Made by a program: the position numbers and the translations under genes | Notes under the pieces: generated by a model | Databases searched by the model: none | The model's input: the letters and a program-made list of their open reading frames with translations, nothing else | Told to the model about the DNA's origin: nothing | Assembly (NCBI GenBank): GCA_051016155.1 | Contig: CP136537.1 | Coordinates: forward strand, 186,001 to 250,000 | Reading direction: 5' to 3' | Origin: RCC90-49c sp051016155 | GTDB lineage: Bacteria; Bacteroidota; Bacteroidia; Cytophagales; Amoebophilaceae | Length of the DNA stretch: 64,000 bases | Shown here: one piece after another, positions 18,850 to 26,958 of the stretch | How positions within the stretch are numbered: the first letter of the stretch is position 1 | Layout of the letters: each line of letters begins with the position of its first letter

Positions 18850-19731
18850 ATGCGTACTGCTTACTTGTTTCCAGGGCAAGGCACCCAGTTCCCAGGCATG
18901 GGGCAAGCCTTATATGCCCAGCATCCAGCTGCCAAAGCGCTCTTTGAAACCGCCAATGAAATCTTAGGCTTCCGCATCACGGATCTCATGTTTGAAGGCA
19001 CTCCAGCAGATTTAAAACCCACGCAGGTGGCGCAGCCGGCTATCTTCTTGCATGCGGTGATTTTGGCTAAGGTTACGCCTCAGTTTCAGCCGGCGATGGT
19101 AGCGGGCCATTCGCTGGGAGAGCTCTCCGCCCTGGTAGCCAGCCAAGTGCTGACGTTTGAAGCAGGCCTTCAGCTGGTCGCGAAGCGGGCAGCGGCCATG
19201 CAGGCTGCGTGTGAGGCTGCGCCTGGAACCATGGCTGCTATTTTGGGTTTGAGCGATGAAAAAGTAGCGCAAGTGTGTGGCTCGATAGAAGAGTACGTAG
19301 TGCCTGCTAACTACAACTGCCCTGGCCAGCTCGTGATTGCTGGCACTGAAAAGGGCGTTACCCTGGCCTACGAAGCCCTACAGGCAGCGGGTGCTAAAAG
19401 AACAATGCCACTGGCCGTAAGTGGTGCTTTTCATTCTTCACTTATGGAGCCTGCCAAGGCCGCACTGGCCCAAGCCATTGCCCAAACCCCATTCCAGCGC
19501 GGCCTATGCCCTATCTACCAAAACGTAGATGCTGCACCCATCGCAGCCCCTGAAGCAATCCAGCAAAACTTGATCCAACAGCTCACTTCTCCTGTAAGAT
19601 GGACCCAGACAATCCAGCGCATGGCTCAGGAAGGGGCTGAATGCTTTGTCGAGTGTGGGCCTGGTCGCGTGCTGCAAGGGCTCGTGAGAAAGATTGATCC
19701 TAGCGTCCAGGTGACTTCTTTGGAGGCGTAG
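18850..19731 (+). CDS. fabD: Malonyl-CoA:ACP transacylase FabD
   Basis: Moves malonyl groups from CoA to acyl carrier protein for fatty-acid elongation. The N-terminus YLFPGQGTQFPGMG, the nucleophile elbow GHSLGELSAL with the active Ser (about residue 87), and the catalytic His in SGAFHSSLM (about residue 196) are intact, as is VRWTQTI near the C-terminus. Length 293 is typical. It stands alone; no other fab gene is in the window. Confidence 0.96.
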   Translation: MRTAYLFPGQGTQFPGMGQALYAQHPAAKALFETANEILGFRITDLMFEGTPADLKPTQVAQPAIFLHAVILAKVTPQFQPAMVAGHSLGELSALVASQVLTFEAGLQLVAKRAAAMQAACEAAPGTMAAILGLSDEKVAQVCGSIEEYVVPANYNCPGQLVIAGTEKGVTLAYEALQAAGAKRTMPLAVSGAFHSSLMEPAKAALAQAIAQTPFQRGLCPIYQNVDAAPIAAPEAIQQNLIQQLTSPVRWTQTIQRMAQEGAECFVECGPGRVLQGLVRKIDPSVQVTSLEA

Positions 19732-19889
19732 TAGCAGTGTTTCCTGCTGAATGACTGGGAGATTGGATGATTCACTGATTTTGTGATTTGATCATGGGGG
19801 AGTTGCAGAGTGGATTTTTTTGATCTCTTGTAACTGATAATTATCGTGGTGCCCACGCTGCTTAGCCCTATGTAATCTTCCCCCCCTAT

Positions 19890-21077
19890 TCACCTTCTTC
19901 CTCTAGCAAATATGCTCGCTGCTACGATTACTACTCCTGCTACCAAGCCACCACTTACGCCACTTAATAGGGCTATACGTAAAATATCATTTCTCCCTTG
20001 CTGCTGCTGTTGTTGTTGCTGTGCTGCTGCTCCATCGCCATCTCCTACCGCCGCTGCTTCTGGGGTAGGCGTAACTACTGGCATTGTTGGCTGCTGCTGT
20101 TGTTGCTGTGCCTGGGCTACTGCTTCATCTCCGCCACTTCCTGCTGTCGCCGAGGTTGGGGCTGGTGCAGCTACTGGCTGCTGTTGTGCCTGGGCTACTC
20201 TATTATCATTGCTTCCTACTGCCACTATCTTTTCTTGCTGCTTTGTAGTAATAATATTACTCTTAAGCCGCTTTCTCACTTCTTTTGTGTCCTCGTCTGC
20301 GGAAGAAAATCCTTCGGACTGATAACCATCTTCGTCGCCGGTCTTCTTCATCCCACCTCGTAGTCCTTGCCTACCTATCACACACACAGCTTTAGAGAGA
20401 CCTATGCGGATGCATAGGCGTTGCAACGCAGGCTGGTTAACTACTTGCTCTAACAAGGAAACTATATCTTTCCCTTTTTCACACACAACAGGATATGTAG
20501 CTCTAGCAGAACAACCAGGGAAACGCTTATCAGAGATATGCACTATCCACTGGTCACCTGCCTGCTTAAATTGGGCGGACCGCCCATCCGCAATTTTGAA
20601 GATAGTAGACTGCACTATTGCTGCAGCTGAACCAGTAGAAGGGTTTAGTTCAGACTTAGCTGCCCTTTTTAGAAGAGTAGGTGTCTGACATTTCCCTTCA
20701 GGCTGAATAGGTCTTTTTACTTGACCCCGAGGCTGCTGCTTGGCAGGTAAGACTGATGAGGTAGTAGCTACACTTTCCTGTGACTGTCGAGGAGACAGTC
20801 TTGATGAATTCTTAGTTGAGAGAGAGGTAGAAAGACAGATGGATGCCGTTAAAGGAATTGCCTGGGCTGGCTCAGGAGACTTAGCTGGCCCTACTACATC
20901 TTCCGAGGAATTTGAGCACGATTGATCACGGTTTTTGCTATAATCGTCAAGATGCTCATCTGGATCAACCTTCATCTCATGGGCATAGCCATCTAGAGTA
21001 AGATTGGTACCGCAGCTTTGCAGCAACAGGCTGGTAAGCAGGACTATGGACAGGCTTTTTTGGTGTAGAGTATACAT
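19890..21077 (-). CDS. Q-rich lipoprotein, type B copy 1
   Basis: From ATG 21077 the protein starts MYTLHQKSLSIVLLTSLLLQSC, a clear lipoprotein signal. The middle is Ser/Pro/Gln-rich and looks disordered; a short conserved-looking part lies around RFPGCSARATYPVVCEKG. Three runs of Gln (up to nine) lie in the last third, then a hydrophobic C-terminal segment (IALLSGVSGGLVAGVVIVAA) and a basic tail (FARGRR). No family is recognised. It is paired with the next minus-strand lipoprotein upstream, and the pair is repeated at 22473-24086. A surface or secreted role is inferred from the signal. Confidence 0.7.
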   Translation of the reverse strand: MYTLHQKSLSIVLLTSLLLQSCGTNLTLDGYAHEMKVDPDEHLDDYSKNRDQSCSNSSEDVVGPAKSPEPAQAIPLTASICLSTSLSTKNSSRLSPRQSQESVATTSSVLPAKQQPRGQVKRPIQPEGKCQTPTLLKRAAKSELNPSTGSAAAIVQSTIFKIADGRSAQFKQAGDQWIVHISDKRFPGCSARATYPVVCEKGKDIVSLLEQVVNQPALQRLCIRIGLSKAVCVIGRQGLRGGMKKTGDEDGYQSEGFSSADEDTKEVRKRLKSNIITTKQQEKIVAVGSNDNRVAQAQQQPVAAPAPTSATAGSGGDEAVAQAQQQQQQPTMPVVTPTPEAAAVGDGDGAAAQQQQQQQQGRNDILRIALLSGVSGGLVAGVVIVAASIFARGRR

Positions 21078-21170
21078 TGCGTTTTTGACGATGTTTGCAG
21101 AGTTGTCAAATAGAGTCCATATTTCCCCTGAAGTCCTTCTTACTTGTCGTTGCAATCTAGAGTATCGAAT

Positions 21171-22109
21171 CTAAGAAGAAGGCTTTTTTAAGTAACGCTC
21201 TAACCTCTCTCCACATAGATTCTCCACCTTGTCGTCTCCTTTTTTGTTTAATCTTTCTATCTCTGTTTTTAGGAAACTATATCTGTCTTTGAAGAACTTT
21301 TTTTTTGCTTCATCGTTTCCACACTCAGAATGTTTATCTTTCGCTTCTTTTTTCAATTCTAGCAAGGGCATCCATACTCTTTCACAGTGTCTATCATAGC
21401 ACTGTAGAAGGTATGCTGCGGATGCCTCTGGGGTAAGCTTTTTAAAATCATCACGAGACAAAGTATCAAAAATGTCGTCGAAGAAATTTGAATCAAGGGC
21501 TTTATCTGCCTTCTTTATAGCATCCTCTATTTTTTTCTCGAAGGTGTGACATATATCTTCCGTACTACCTCCAACAGATGGAATTCCTTCGTCGCTAACT
21601 TCTCTCGTTGGTTCGCTGCCGACTTGGCCATGACCAGTATTGCTATTGATAGAATGCTCTCCCTTGTTTGTATCTACGTCTCTCTTTACATCGGAGTTCA
21701 GCGGTCCAAGACCAGCCTCTCTATTAGAGCTAGCTGTAGCTGCTATATTCATCAGCGGGTCTGTACAACCCCCTACTCTGCTCATCGAAGAGTCTATTAT
21801 CGGTTCGAATTTATTATTTGATCCACCGAGCGGATCTTGTTCAGACTTCTCAACAGTAGGTGCTTTTGTTACTGCCGTAGTTGAACAATCAGTAGGCGCT
21901 GCACTAAGATTAGGTGTTTTCGGTGGTGGTGACTTAAGGGGGGGAGCAGGAGGTCCTGTTGCTGCGCTGTTTCCTGAAGGCCCTAGCTTTTTCGGAAGGA
22001 CATCTACTTTGTCGCTATCGCATTTGCTCACTGTCAGCACAGCAACAACAACGAACAGACTTAAACCATTTAATAATACTTTCTTGTTTTCTTTGCTTAC
22101 GTCTCTCAT
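21171..22109 (-). CDS. Lipoprotein, type A copy 1
   Basis: Start at ATG 22109 gives MRDVSKENKKVLLNGLSLF and a lipoprotein-like signal ending at VSKC. ATG 22169 would add 20 residues. Residues 40-160 are low complexity (Pro, Ser, Gly, Asp); the C-terminal 130 residues are helical and charged (for example DAIKKADKALDSNFFDDIF, then a coiled-coil-like stretch). No known family. The N-terminal signature KVLLNGL.LF..VAVL is shared with the gene at 23040-24086, and its upstream sequence is duplicated too. Confidence 0.7.
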   Translation of the reverse strand: MRDVSKENKKVLLNGLSLFVVVAVLTVSKCDSDKVDVLPKKLGPSGNSAATGPPAPPLKSPPPKTPNLSAAPTDCSTTAVTKAPTVEKSEQDPLGGSNNKFEPIIDSSMSRVGGCTDPLMNIAATASSNREAGLGPLNSDVKRDVDTNKGEHSINSNTGHGQVGSEPTREVSDEGIPSVGGSTEDICHTFEKKIEDAIKKADKALDSNFFDDIFDTLSRDDFKKLTPEASAAYLLQCYDRHCERVWMPLLELKKEAKDKHSECGNDEAKKKFFKDRYSFLKTEIERLNKKGDDKVENLCGERLERYLKKPSS

Positions 22110-22226
22110 AATGTTATTTCCTAGTATTATTTCTCTATTATTTCGATATAGGTCAATTACCTTGAACATTTTGCTTTACAACATTAATGACGCACTCGCA
22201 AGCGTGCAATACCTTGCTTTCGGATA

Positions 22227-22393
22227 GCACAAAAAGTGTCCTCAATAATGGCGTTGCTTTTTCAATATTTTTGAGACGTATTCACCCCAGAATTTAGCTC
22301 GAAATGAAGAGGAAAGTTTTTAGAGAAGAACTATCAACATGGATTGACCATTGGTAGATCACCCCTATGACTTTTTTGAATATCTTTACAAAA
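22227..22393 (-). repeat. Duplicated upstream region, copy 1
   Basis: Shares with 24194-24372 the blocks GCACAAAAAGTGTCCTCAA, GTATTCAC, TTAGCTC, ATGAAGAGG, and CCCCTATGACTTT followed by CTTT-CA-AAAGA. It lies just upstream of type A copy 1 and probably holds its promoter. Its presence at both A genes shows that the duplication unit included the upstream DNA. Confidence 0.7.
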
Positions 22394-22472
22394 AGATATT
22401 TGAGATGTTAGGTAGTTTTAGAACTTACCTCTCATTAATAGTGACCTTGATTACTTATTTATCCCCAGACCA

Positions 22473-22901
22473 TCACTTTTCTTGTTCGTCATACTCTACG
22501 CATGTACCTAGGCCACAAGTTTCTAATAATTTACATAAGCATGTAGCTAATGAGGCCACAGGATCGTTCGCGTTGTTTTCTTCCACTACGCTCTCTAGAG
22601 CAGAATTCTCTTTAACCCTTACACCACCCTCTTTTTTTTCAGCTTCTTCTTTGCTTTTTCCATCTGCTACCGCAGGAGCTAGTTCTTCTTGCTGCTCTGT
22701 CCCTCCATCTTCTCCGCTTCTATCAGGGCTGCCTGATACAACTTCTTTAGTAGGGGAGGGTAGAGGAGATTCATCCAGCGGATCTCCGTCTTTAGTCATA
22801 TAGCTACCCAGCGCAGGATTCATACCACAACTTTGTAGTAACAGAATGATCAATAAGGCTACTGGGACTACAGACAATCCTTTGTAACATTGGGTATACA
22901 T
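22473..22901 (-). CDS. Small lipoprotein, type B copy 2
   Basis: ATG 22901 gives MYTQCYKGLSVVPVALLIILLLQSC, a lipoprotein signal like that of the type B protein at 19890-21077 (both start MYT, both have LLLQSCG.N..L..Y). The mature part (about 115 residues) is acidic and Glu/Lys-rich, with a Cys-rich C-terminus (CLCKLLETCGLGTC). No family is recognised. It is much shorter than copy 1 and lacks the poly-Gln part and the C-terminal hydrophobic segment. Confidence 0.65.
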   Translation of the reverse strand: MYTQCYKGLSVVPVALLIILLLQSCGMNPALGSYMTKDGDPLDESPLPSPTKEVVSGSPDRSGEDGGTEQQEELAPAVADGKSKEEAEKKEGGVRVKENSALESVVEENNANDPVASLATCLCKLLETCGLGTCVEYDEQEK

Positions 22902-23039
22902 AGATTCTTGATTAACTTTTGACAAGATACACGGATAAGATTCTAGGTAATATCTGGTATTCCAAGTGACTGAGAAGAAACTAGATGTCGGTTGGCTCGT
23001 GTCAAGCATAGTTCAGGGCTCTTGATATCATATCCATGG

Positions 23040-24086
23040 CTAACCTGCTCCCTTAGGTCTTTTTTTCTTTGCCTCCCCTTTCGCTAAGTTTCCCAGCAGA
23101 GTGGCAAAAAACTCCGATCTAAATTTTTCTTCTGCTTCTTTTTTCGATGTCTGACGTACTGAAAAAATCAAATCTTTAATTTCTTTTCGAATCTTTTCTA
23201 TTTTCTCTGATCCTCTACCTTCGGTTGTCAATGACGCCAAATTCTCCGCTTTGAATTCTTCTGCATCGTATTGATAAAGATCATCAGCTTGACTAAAGAA
23301 TTCTACATACTTCTCAAGAAGATTTTTTAATCCAGTGTCTATATTGACAAGGCTTGCAAAAAAATCTTTAAGTGCCTGCTTCTCTTCAGGAATATTATCC
23401 GTAGGCAAAGTGTATTTGCATGTAGCAATAGCGTGTGTTAAAGACTGCTTTACTGTACTTAAGCATGACATCTTCCTCCTACACTCAGCTATTATTTTAG
23501 AAAGTTTATCACTGCCATCTCCCATATCTTTTTCTGCAAGTTCATCGCTGTCACCTTTCTCTTTCTCCAAAGGTGCTACCCCTTCTTCTTCCTCTTCCTC
23601 CTCACTAGCGAAATCAGCATTAGGTATTTCATCCTCACTATCCTCAAGGTTCATACTGCCTTCCCCGTCCTTATCCCCAAAAATAGAACCAGCGAGTGGT
23701 GTGGTAGTTTCTGAAGGTGATGCTGGTGGGATATCACTTTCGTCTGAGGGGTACGTATGTGCCCCGTTGTCTGCTTGATAAGGATCGTTCTTATTTGCAT
23801 CCTCATCATCCGTATTCCCAGAAAGAGATGCTATCCCTGTTTCCTCTTCCTCCTCACTAGCGGAACCAGAAAGTGGTGTGGGAGTTACGCCCGCTGATAC
23901 TCCTCCCCCTGGAGGCGGTGCTGGTTTTGGGGCAGGAGAGACAGTCGGCAATGCTCCTGAAGCTTTGCGAGTCTTCTGCCCAAAATTCTGATTTTCGCAA
24001 GCATTTGCTTCTAGCACAGCAACGACGATGAACAGGTTTAATCCATTCAATAATACTTTATTGCTTCTTTTGCTTTTGTTTTTCAC
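23040..24086 (-). CDS. Lipoprotein, type A copy 2
   Basis: GTG 24086 is the best start because it gives a short basic N-terminus and the signal NKVLLNGLNLFIVVAVLEANAC, matching the other type A protein. The open frame runs back to 24215 without signal character. Acidic low-complexity blocks follow (runs of Glu, SGSASEEEEETG, SEEEEEEEG), then a helical C-terminal region of about 150 residues with spaced Cys (CRRKMSCLSTVK). No known family. It is paired with the type B gene downstream, 139 bases away. Confidence 0.65.
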   Translation of the reverse strand: MKNKSKRSNKVLLNGLNLFIVVAVLEANACENQNFGQKTRKASGALPTVSPAPKPAPPPGGGVSAGVTPTPLSGSASEEEEETGIASLSGNTDDEDANKNDPYQADNGAHTYPSDESDIPPASPSETTTPLAGSIFGDKDGEGSMNLEDSEDEIPNADFASEEEEEEEGVAPLEKEKGDSDELAEKDMGDGSDKLSKIIAECRRKMSCLSTVKQSLTHAIATCKYTLPTDNIPEEKQALKDFFASLVNIDTGLKNLLEKYVEFFSQADDLYQYDAEEFKAENLASLTTEGRGSEKIEKIRKEIKDLIFSVRQTSKKEAEEKFRSEFFATLLGNLAKGEAKKKRPKGAG

Positions 24087-24193
24087 TGTATTTTTTCTGG
24101 ATAGTATCACTATATCGAATACCTTCGAGCCACTTTTTTGCAATGCGATGTTAGTAATACGCTTGCAAACAAGCAATGTCTCACCTCCAACTA

Positions 24194-24372
24194 GCGCAAA
24201 AAGTGTCCTCAACAAAAGTGTTTTTGCATCAATGTTTTTGAGGGGTATTCACGGCAAAAATTAGCTCAAAATCAAAATGAAGAGGGGGTTTAAGAGAAGG
24301 ATGTAAACAAGAATCGGCCATTTAGAAGTCGCCCCTATGACTTTATTGTACGCCTTTGCAGAAAGACTTCTG
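24194..24372 (-). repeat. Duplicated upstream region, copy 2
   Basis: Partner of 22227-22393, with the same order of conserved blocks (GCGCAAAAAGTGTCCTCAA; GGTATTCAC; TTAGCTC; ATGAAGAGG; GCCCCTATGACTTT). The remaining DNA up to the lipocalin gene holds a degenerate TGATT-type repeat (24375-24440) and no gene. Confidence 0.7.
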
Positions 24373-24530
24373 GAAGATTGGATGATTTACTGATGTGGTG
24401 ATTTGATCTATTGGTTGACTAGATCATTTGGTGCTCTGTTCAGCTGTATGAAGTGAATGATCATTCTCGTAGCACTAGCACTCTTCAGCTTTGGGCAGGC
24501 TTTTGGTGACTTCAAAACGTGGCTGAGTTG

Positions 24531-25130
24531 TTATGGATTAAGTGTAGAGGTAACAGCCTCAGTTTGTTGGGGATAGACCAGCTTTTCCACCGCAAACCCT
24601 TTTTCTTGTGCTATGGCCAGGTACTTAGCCAATTCCTCTTTGGCTAGCACTGGCTTTCTGGCCATGATCCAGAAATAATCTTTGCTATAGCTACATATGA
24701 GTGCTACAGAGTAATCAGGCTCGAGATAAAAAAGCACATAGCTACCATAGATGAAGGGGCTAAAAATGGCTTTTAAATAACCTACTCGCCGGTCTGAAAA
24801 GAACTGAAGCTTACTGATGAATATTTTTTCTTTGTTTTTTTTAGTATCCCAACCGATGGTCTCTACATGTATGTCTCCATTTTCTTTTGGGCTGTAGGTT
24901 TCTGTAACATTGGCTAGTCCGCGCTCCAAATAATTGTCTAAACGGGCTATCTCATACCATTTCCCCATATATCGGGTAACATCGAAGTTAGCAACGGGTT
25001 GTATACCCTCTGGAATGGCCCAAGAGCAGCCCTGCAACAGGAACAGGAAGCCTAGGGCATAGCTTGAAAGTCTCTTAGAACAGTGTAGCAGACTACTAGT
25101 ATTTTGGGGGAATGGCGGTGTTAGTTTCAT
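24531..25130 (-). CDS. Lipocalin-family lipoprotein (Blc-like)
   Basis: A bacterial lipocalin, an eight-stranded barrel that binds small lipophilic ligands. The lipoprotein signal ends at FLFLLQGC. The lipocalin signature is in FDVTRYMGKWYEIARLDNYLERG (GxW motif), and YLEPDYSVALICSYSKDYFWIMAR matches the Blc family (the YxxSxVxGxxxDYLWILAR region). Length of about 175 mature residues is normal. Probably outer-membrane anchored. It stands alone. Confidence 0.9.
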   Translation of the reverse strand: MKLTPPFPQNTSSLLHCSKRLSSYALGFLFLLQGCSWAIPEGIQPVANFDVTRYMGKWYEIARLDNYLERGLANVTETYSPKENGDIHVETIGWDTKKNKEKIFISKLQFFSDRRVGYLKAIFSPFIYGSYVLFYLEPDYSVALICSYSKDYFWIMARKPVLAKEELAKYLAIAQEKGFAVEKLVYPQQTEAVTSTLNP

Positions 25131-25286
25131 GGCTTTTTTACACTGATTTTTTCACTCAAGTTTAAGCAAGAATAAGTAAATAGCTATGTGCTATCAGCTC
25201 TACTAATTACCCAGCCGTTTTTCTCAGAGATACCCTACGGTGTATTTCTCGACTAGTCTCAACGCACTACAGATAAGGAATCAAAA

Positions 25287-26312
25287 CTAAATCGAGAGCT
25301 TGCCCTGGCTGGCCCCCATCATCATGGCTAACTTGTAAAGTACACGACTACCTACCTGTGCATCCCAATCCATGTTTTCGCCTGGGGCTACTTCGCACAG
25401 GTCAAAGCCCACAATTTTTTTGCCTGCCTTGACCACTTTTTCCAGTAAGTAGCACATCTCATCAAAGTCCAGTCCTCCAGGCACAGGCGTACCTGTGCTG
25501 GGGCAGAGCTTGGCATCCAAGCCGTCGATGTCAAAGTTGATGTAAACCCTGTCAGGGAGTGTGTCAACAATCTTGGCGCAAATTTCATCCCAAGAAGCTC
25601 CTTGAAAGCGCTGTCGCTTGAGGTCACGGTCAAAGAAAGAGAAAATACGGCCTTCCTCAGCAGTGATGTCTTGGGCCTCTTCAGCCGAATAATTGCGCAA
25701 GCCTACCTGTACCAATCGAATGATATGGGGTAGCTGCAAGACGTTGTGCATAACAGAAGCATGTGAATAAGTGAAGCCTTGATAGGCTCTGCGCAATCCA
25801 GAATGAGCATTGATTTGTAAGATGCCAAAGTTGTTGTAAGGCTCAGCCAACGCCTCGATGAGCCCCAAGGGGGTACTATTGTCACCCCCTAGTACAGCCA
25901 CCATCTTACCTGCTTGCAGATAGGTGAGCGCTTTGGCCTTTATATCTTCCTTGAGCTGATGGGCGTAGTGATCTATTTTTTGTACAATGCTTTTTTTGAG
26001 GCTTGTTTTTCTAAAGCCTGACTCCATGGCATGGATGTGCCCCACGGTGTGGTGCCTAAGGGTATCACTCAGGGCTTTCCAATCATGCGGAATAGGGAGC
26101 ATGGCCACTCCCATCTCTTGCGCCCCTGGATATTCATGTCGGATCATGCTTTGTTCATGAGAGGCCTTAAGGATACTCTCAGGCCCTAGTGCAGTCCCTG
26201 AACGTGATGAGACAGTGACTTCCCACGGTACAGGAATGATGATGATAGAAGCTTCTTGAGGAGAACATGAAACGCCAAAGAGCTTGGCAGGCGTATGGGT
26301 GTGTAGTTTCAT
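25287..26312 (-). CDS. Ureohydrolase-family protein lacking metal ligands
   Basis: The fold is that of arginase/agmatinase/formimidoylglutamase. The second metal region is intact (NFDIDGLDAKLCPSTGTPVP, with the DxDxxD set), as are YSHAS and VGFDLCEVAPG. However the first-half ligands are changed: the usual GGDHS reads GGDNS (His to Asn) and the usual DAHxD reads NAHSG (both Asp lost). These residues normally bind the Mn pair, so hydrolysis is unlikely. The start may be ATG 26312 or ATG 26318. It follows sixA by 16-22 bases on the same strand and may be cotranscribed. Loss of activity, a new role, or ongoing decay are all possible. Confidence 0.85.
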   Translation of the reverse strand: MKLHTHTPAKLFGVSCSPQEASIIIIPVPWEVTVSSRSGTALGPESILKASHEQSMIRHEYPGAQEMGVAMLPIPHDWKALSDTLRHHTVGHIHAMESGFRKTSLKKSIVQKIDHYAHQLKEDIKAKALTYLQAGKMVAVLGGDNSTPLGLIEALAEPYNNFGILQINAHSGLRRAYQGFTYSHASVMHNVLQLPHIIRLVQVGLRNYSAEEAQDITAEEGRIFSFFDRDLKRQRFQGASWDEICAKIVDTLPDRVYINFDIDGLDAKLCPSTGTPVPGGLDFDEMCYLLEKVVKAGKKIVGFDLCEVAPGENMDWDAQVGSRVLYKLAMMMGASQGKLSI

Positions 26313-26334
26313 AAACAATGCATATTATCTTTCT

Positions 26335-26841
26335 CTAAGACACTGTAAAATCTCTGGGATTGCCTATCGCCTCTATCGTACCGACAGCTGGCACAATCTG
26401 CTGCCACTGGGTAATATCGAGTTTGACATGAATGTAGCAGCAAGTAGGCAGCTGCGCTACCTGCTTGCCAGTCAGGTAGACGAGTAGTAGGCTGATCAAG
26501 GGCCTATGGCTGACTGCCAGCACTTTTTGACAAGCATCGTTCCAAGTGTGCATCATAGACACGACAGCTTCTACAGGCCCTTCATACAGCAGCTCTGTCA
26601 AGCTCACCTTTTGTTCTGCCTGGGGCATCTGAGACATCACAGCAGCAGCAGTCTTGGCAGTACGCACCGCAGGGCTCGCCATGACTTTACAGAAATGAAT
26701 CCCTTGCGCGTGCCAGTAAGTTCCTAGCTTTTGGGCCTCACGAAGGCCTTTTTTTGTCACGCTTCGAGCCATATCTCCCCCATGGGGCTCTGAAAGGAGC
26801 GCTTCGGCATGTCGCAAGATGAATAGGTCTTTGGAGGCCAA
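26335..26841 (-). CDS. sixA: Phosphohistidine phosphatase SixA-like
   Basis: Histidine-phosphatase superfamily protein with the catalytic LFILRHAEA (RHG-type motif, first catalytic His) near the N-terminus, an Arg in SPAVRTAKTAA, and the second His in VLAVSHRPLISLLL. About 168 residues is right for SixA, which removes phosphate from histidine on signalling or phosphotransfer proteins. The only start near the motif is TTG 26841. Substrate is not known. Confidence 0.85.
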   Translation of the reverse strand: MASKDLFILRHAEALLSEPHGGDMARSVTKKGLREAQKLGTYWHAQGIHFCKVMASPAVRTAKTAAAVMSQMPQAEQKVSLTELLYEGPVEAVVSMMHTWNDACQKVLAVSHRPLISLLLVYLTGKQVAQLPTCCYIHVKLDITQWQQIVPAVGTIEAIGNPRDFTVS

Positions 26842-26958
26842 TATGATCCCTACATTTGATTTGTGTTAACTAGGTACGAAGTTAGCAAAATATGTAACCT
26901 ACTGCACTACTTTACTTTTCTATAGGAAGCATGCATATTCGCACCAAACACTGACGAT

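Noticed and set aside
19912..20363. Cys- and Leu-rich plus-strand frames
   Set aside because: They are the complement of the poly-Gln codons of the lipoprotein on the minus strand.
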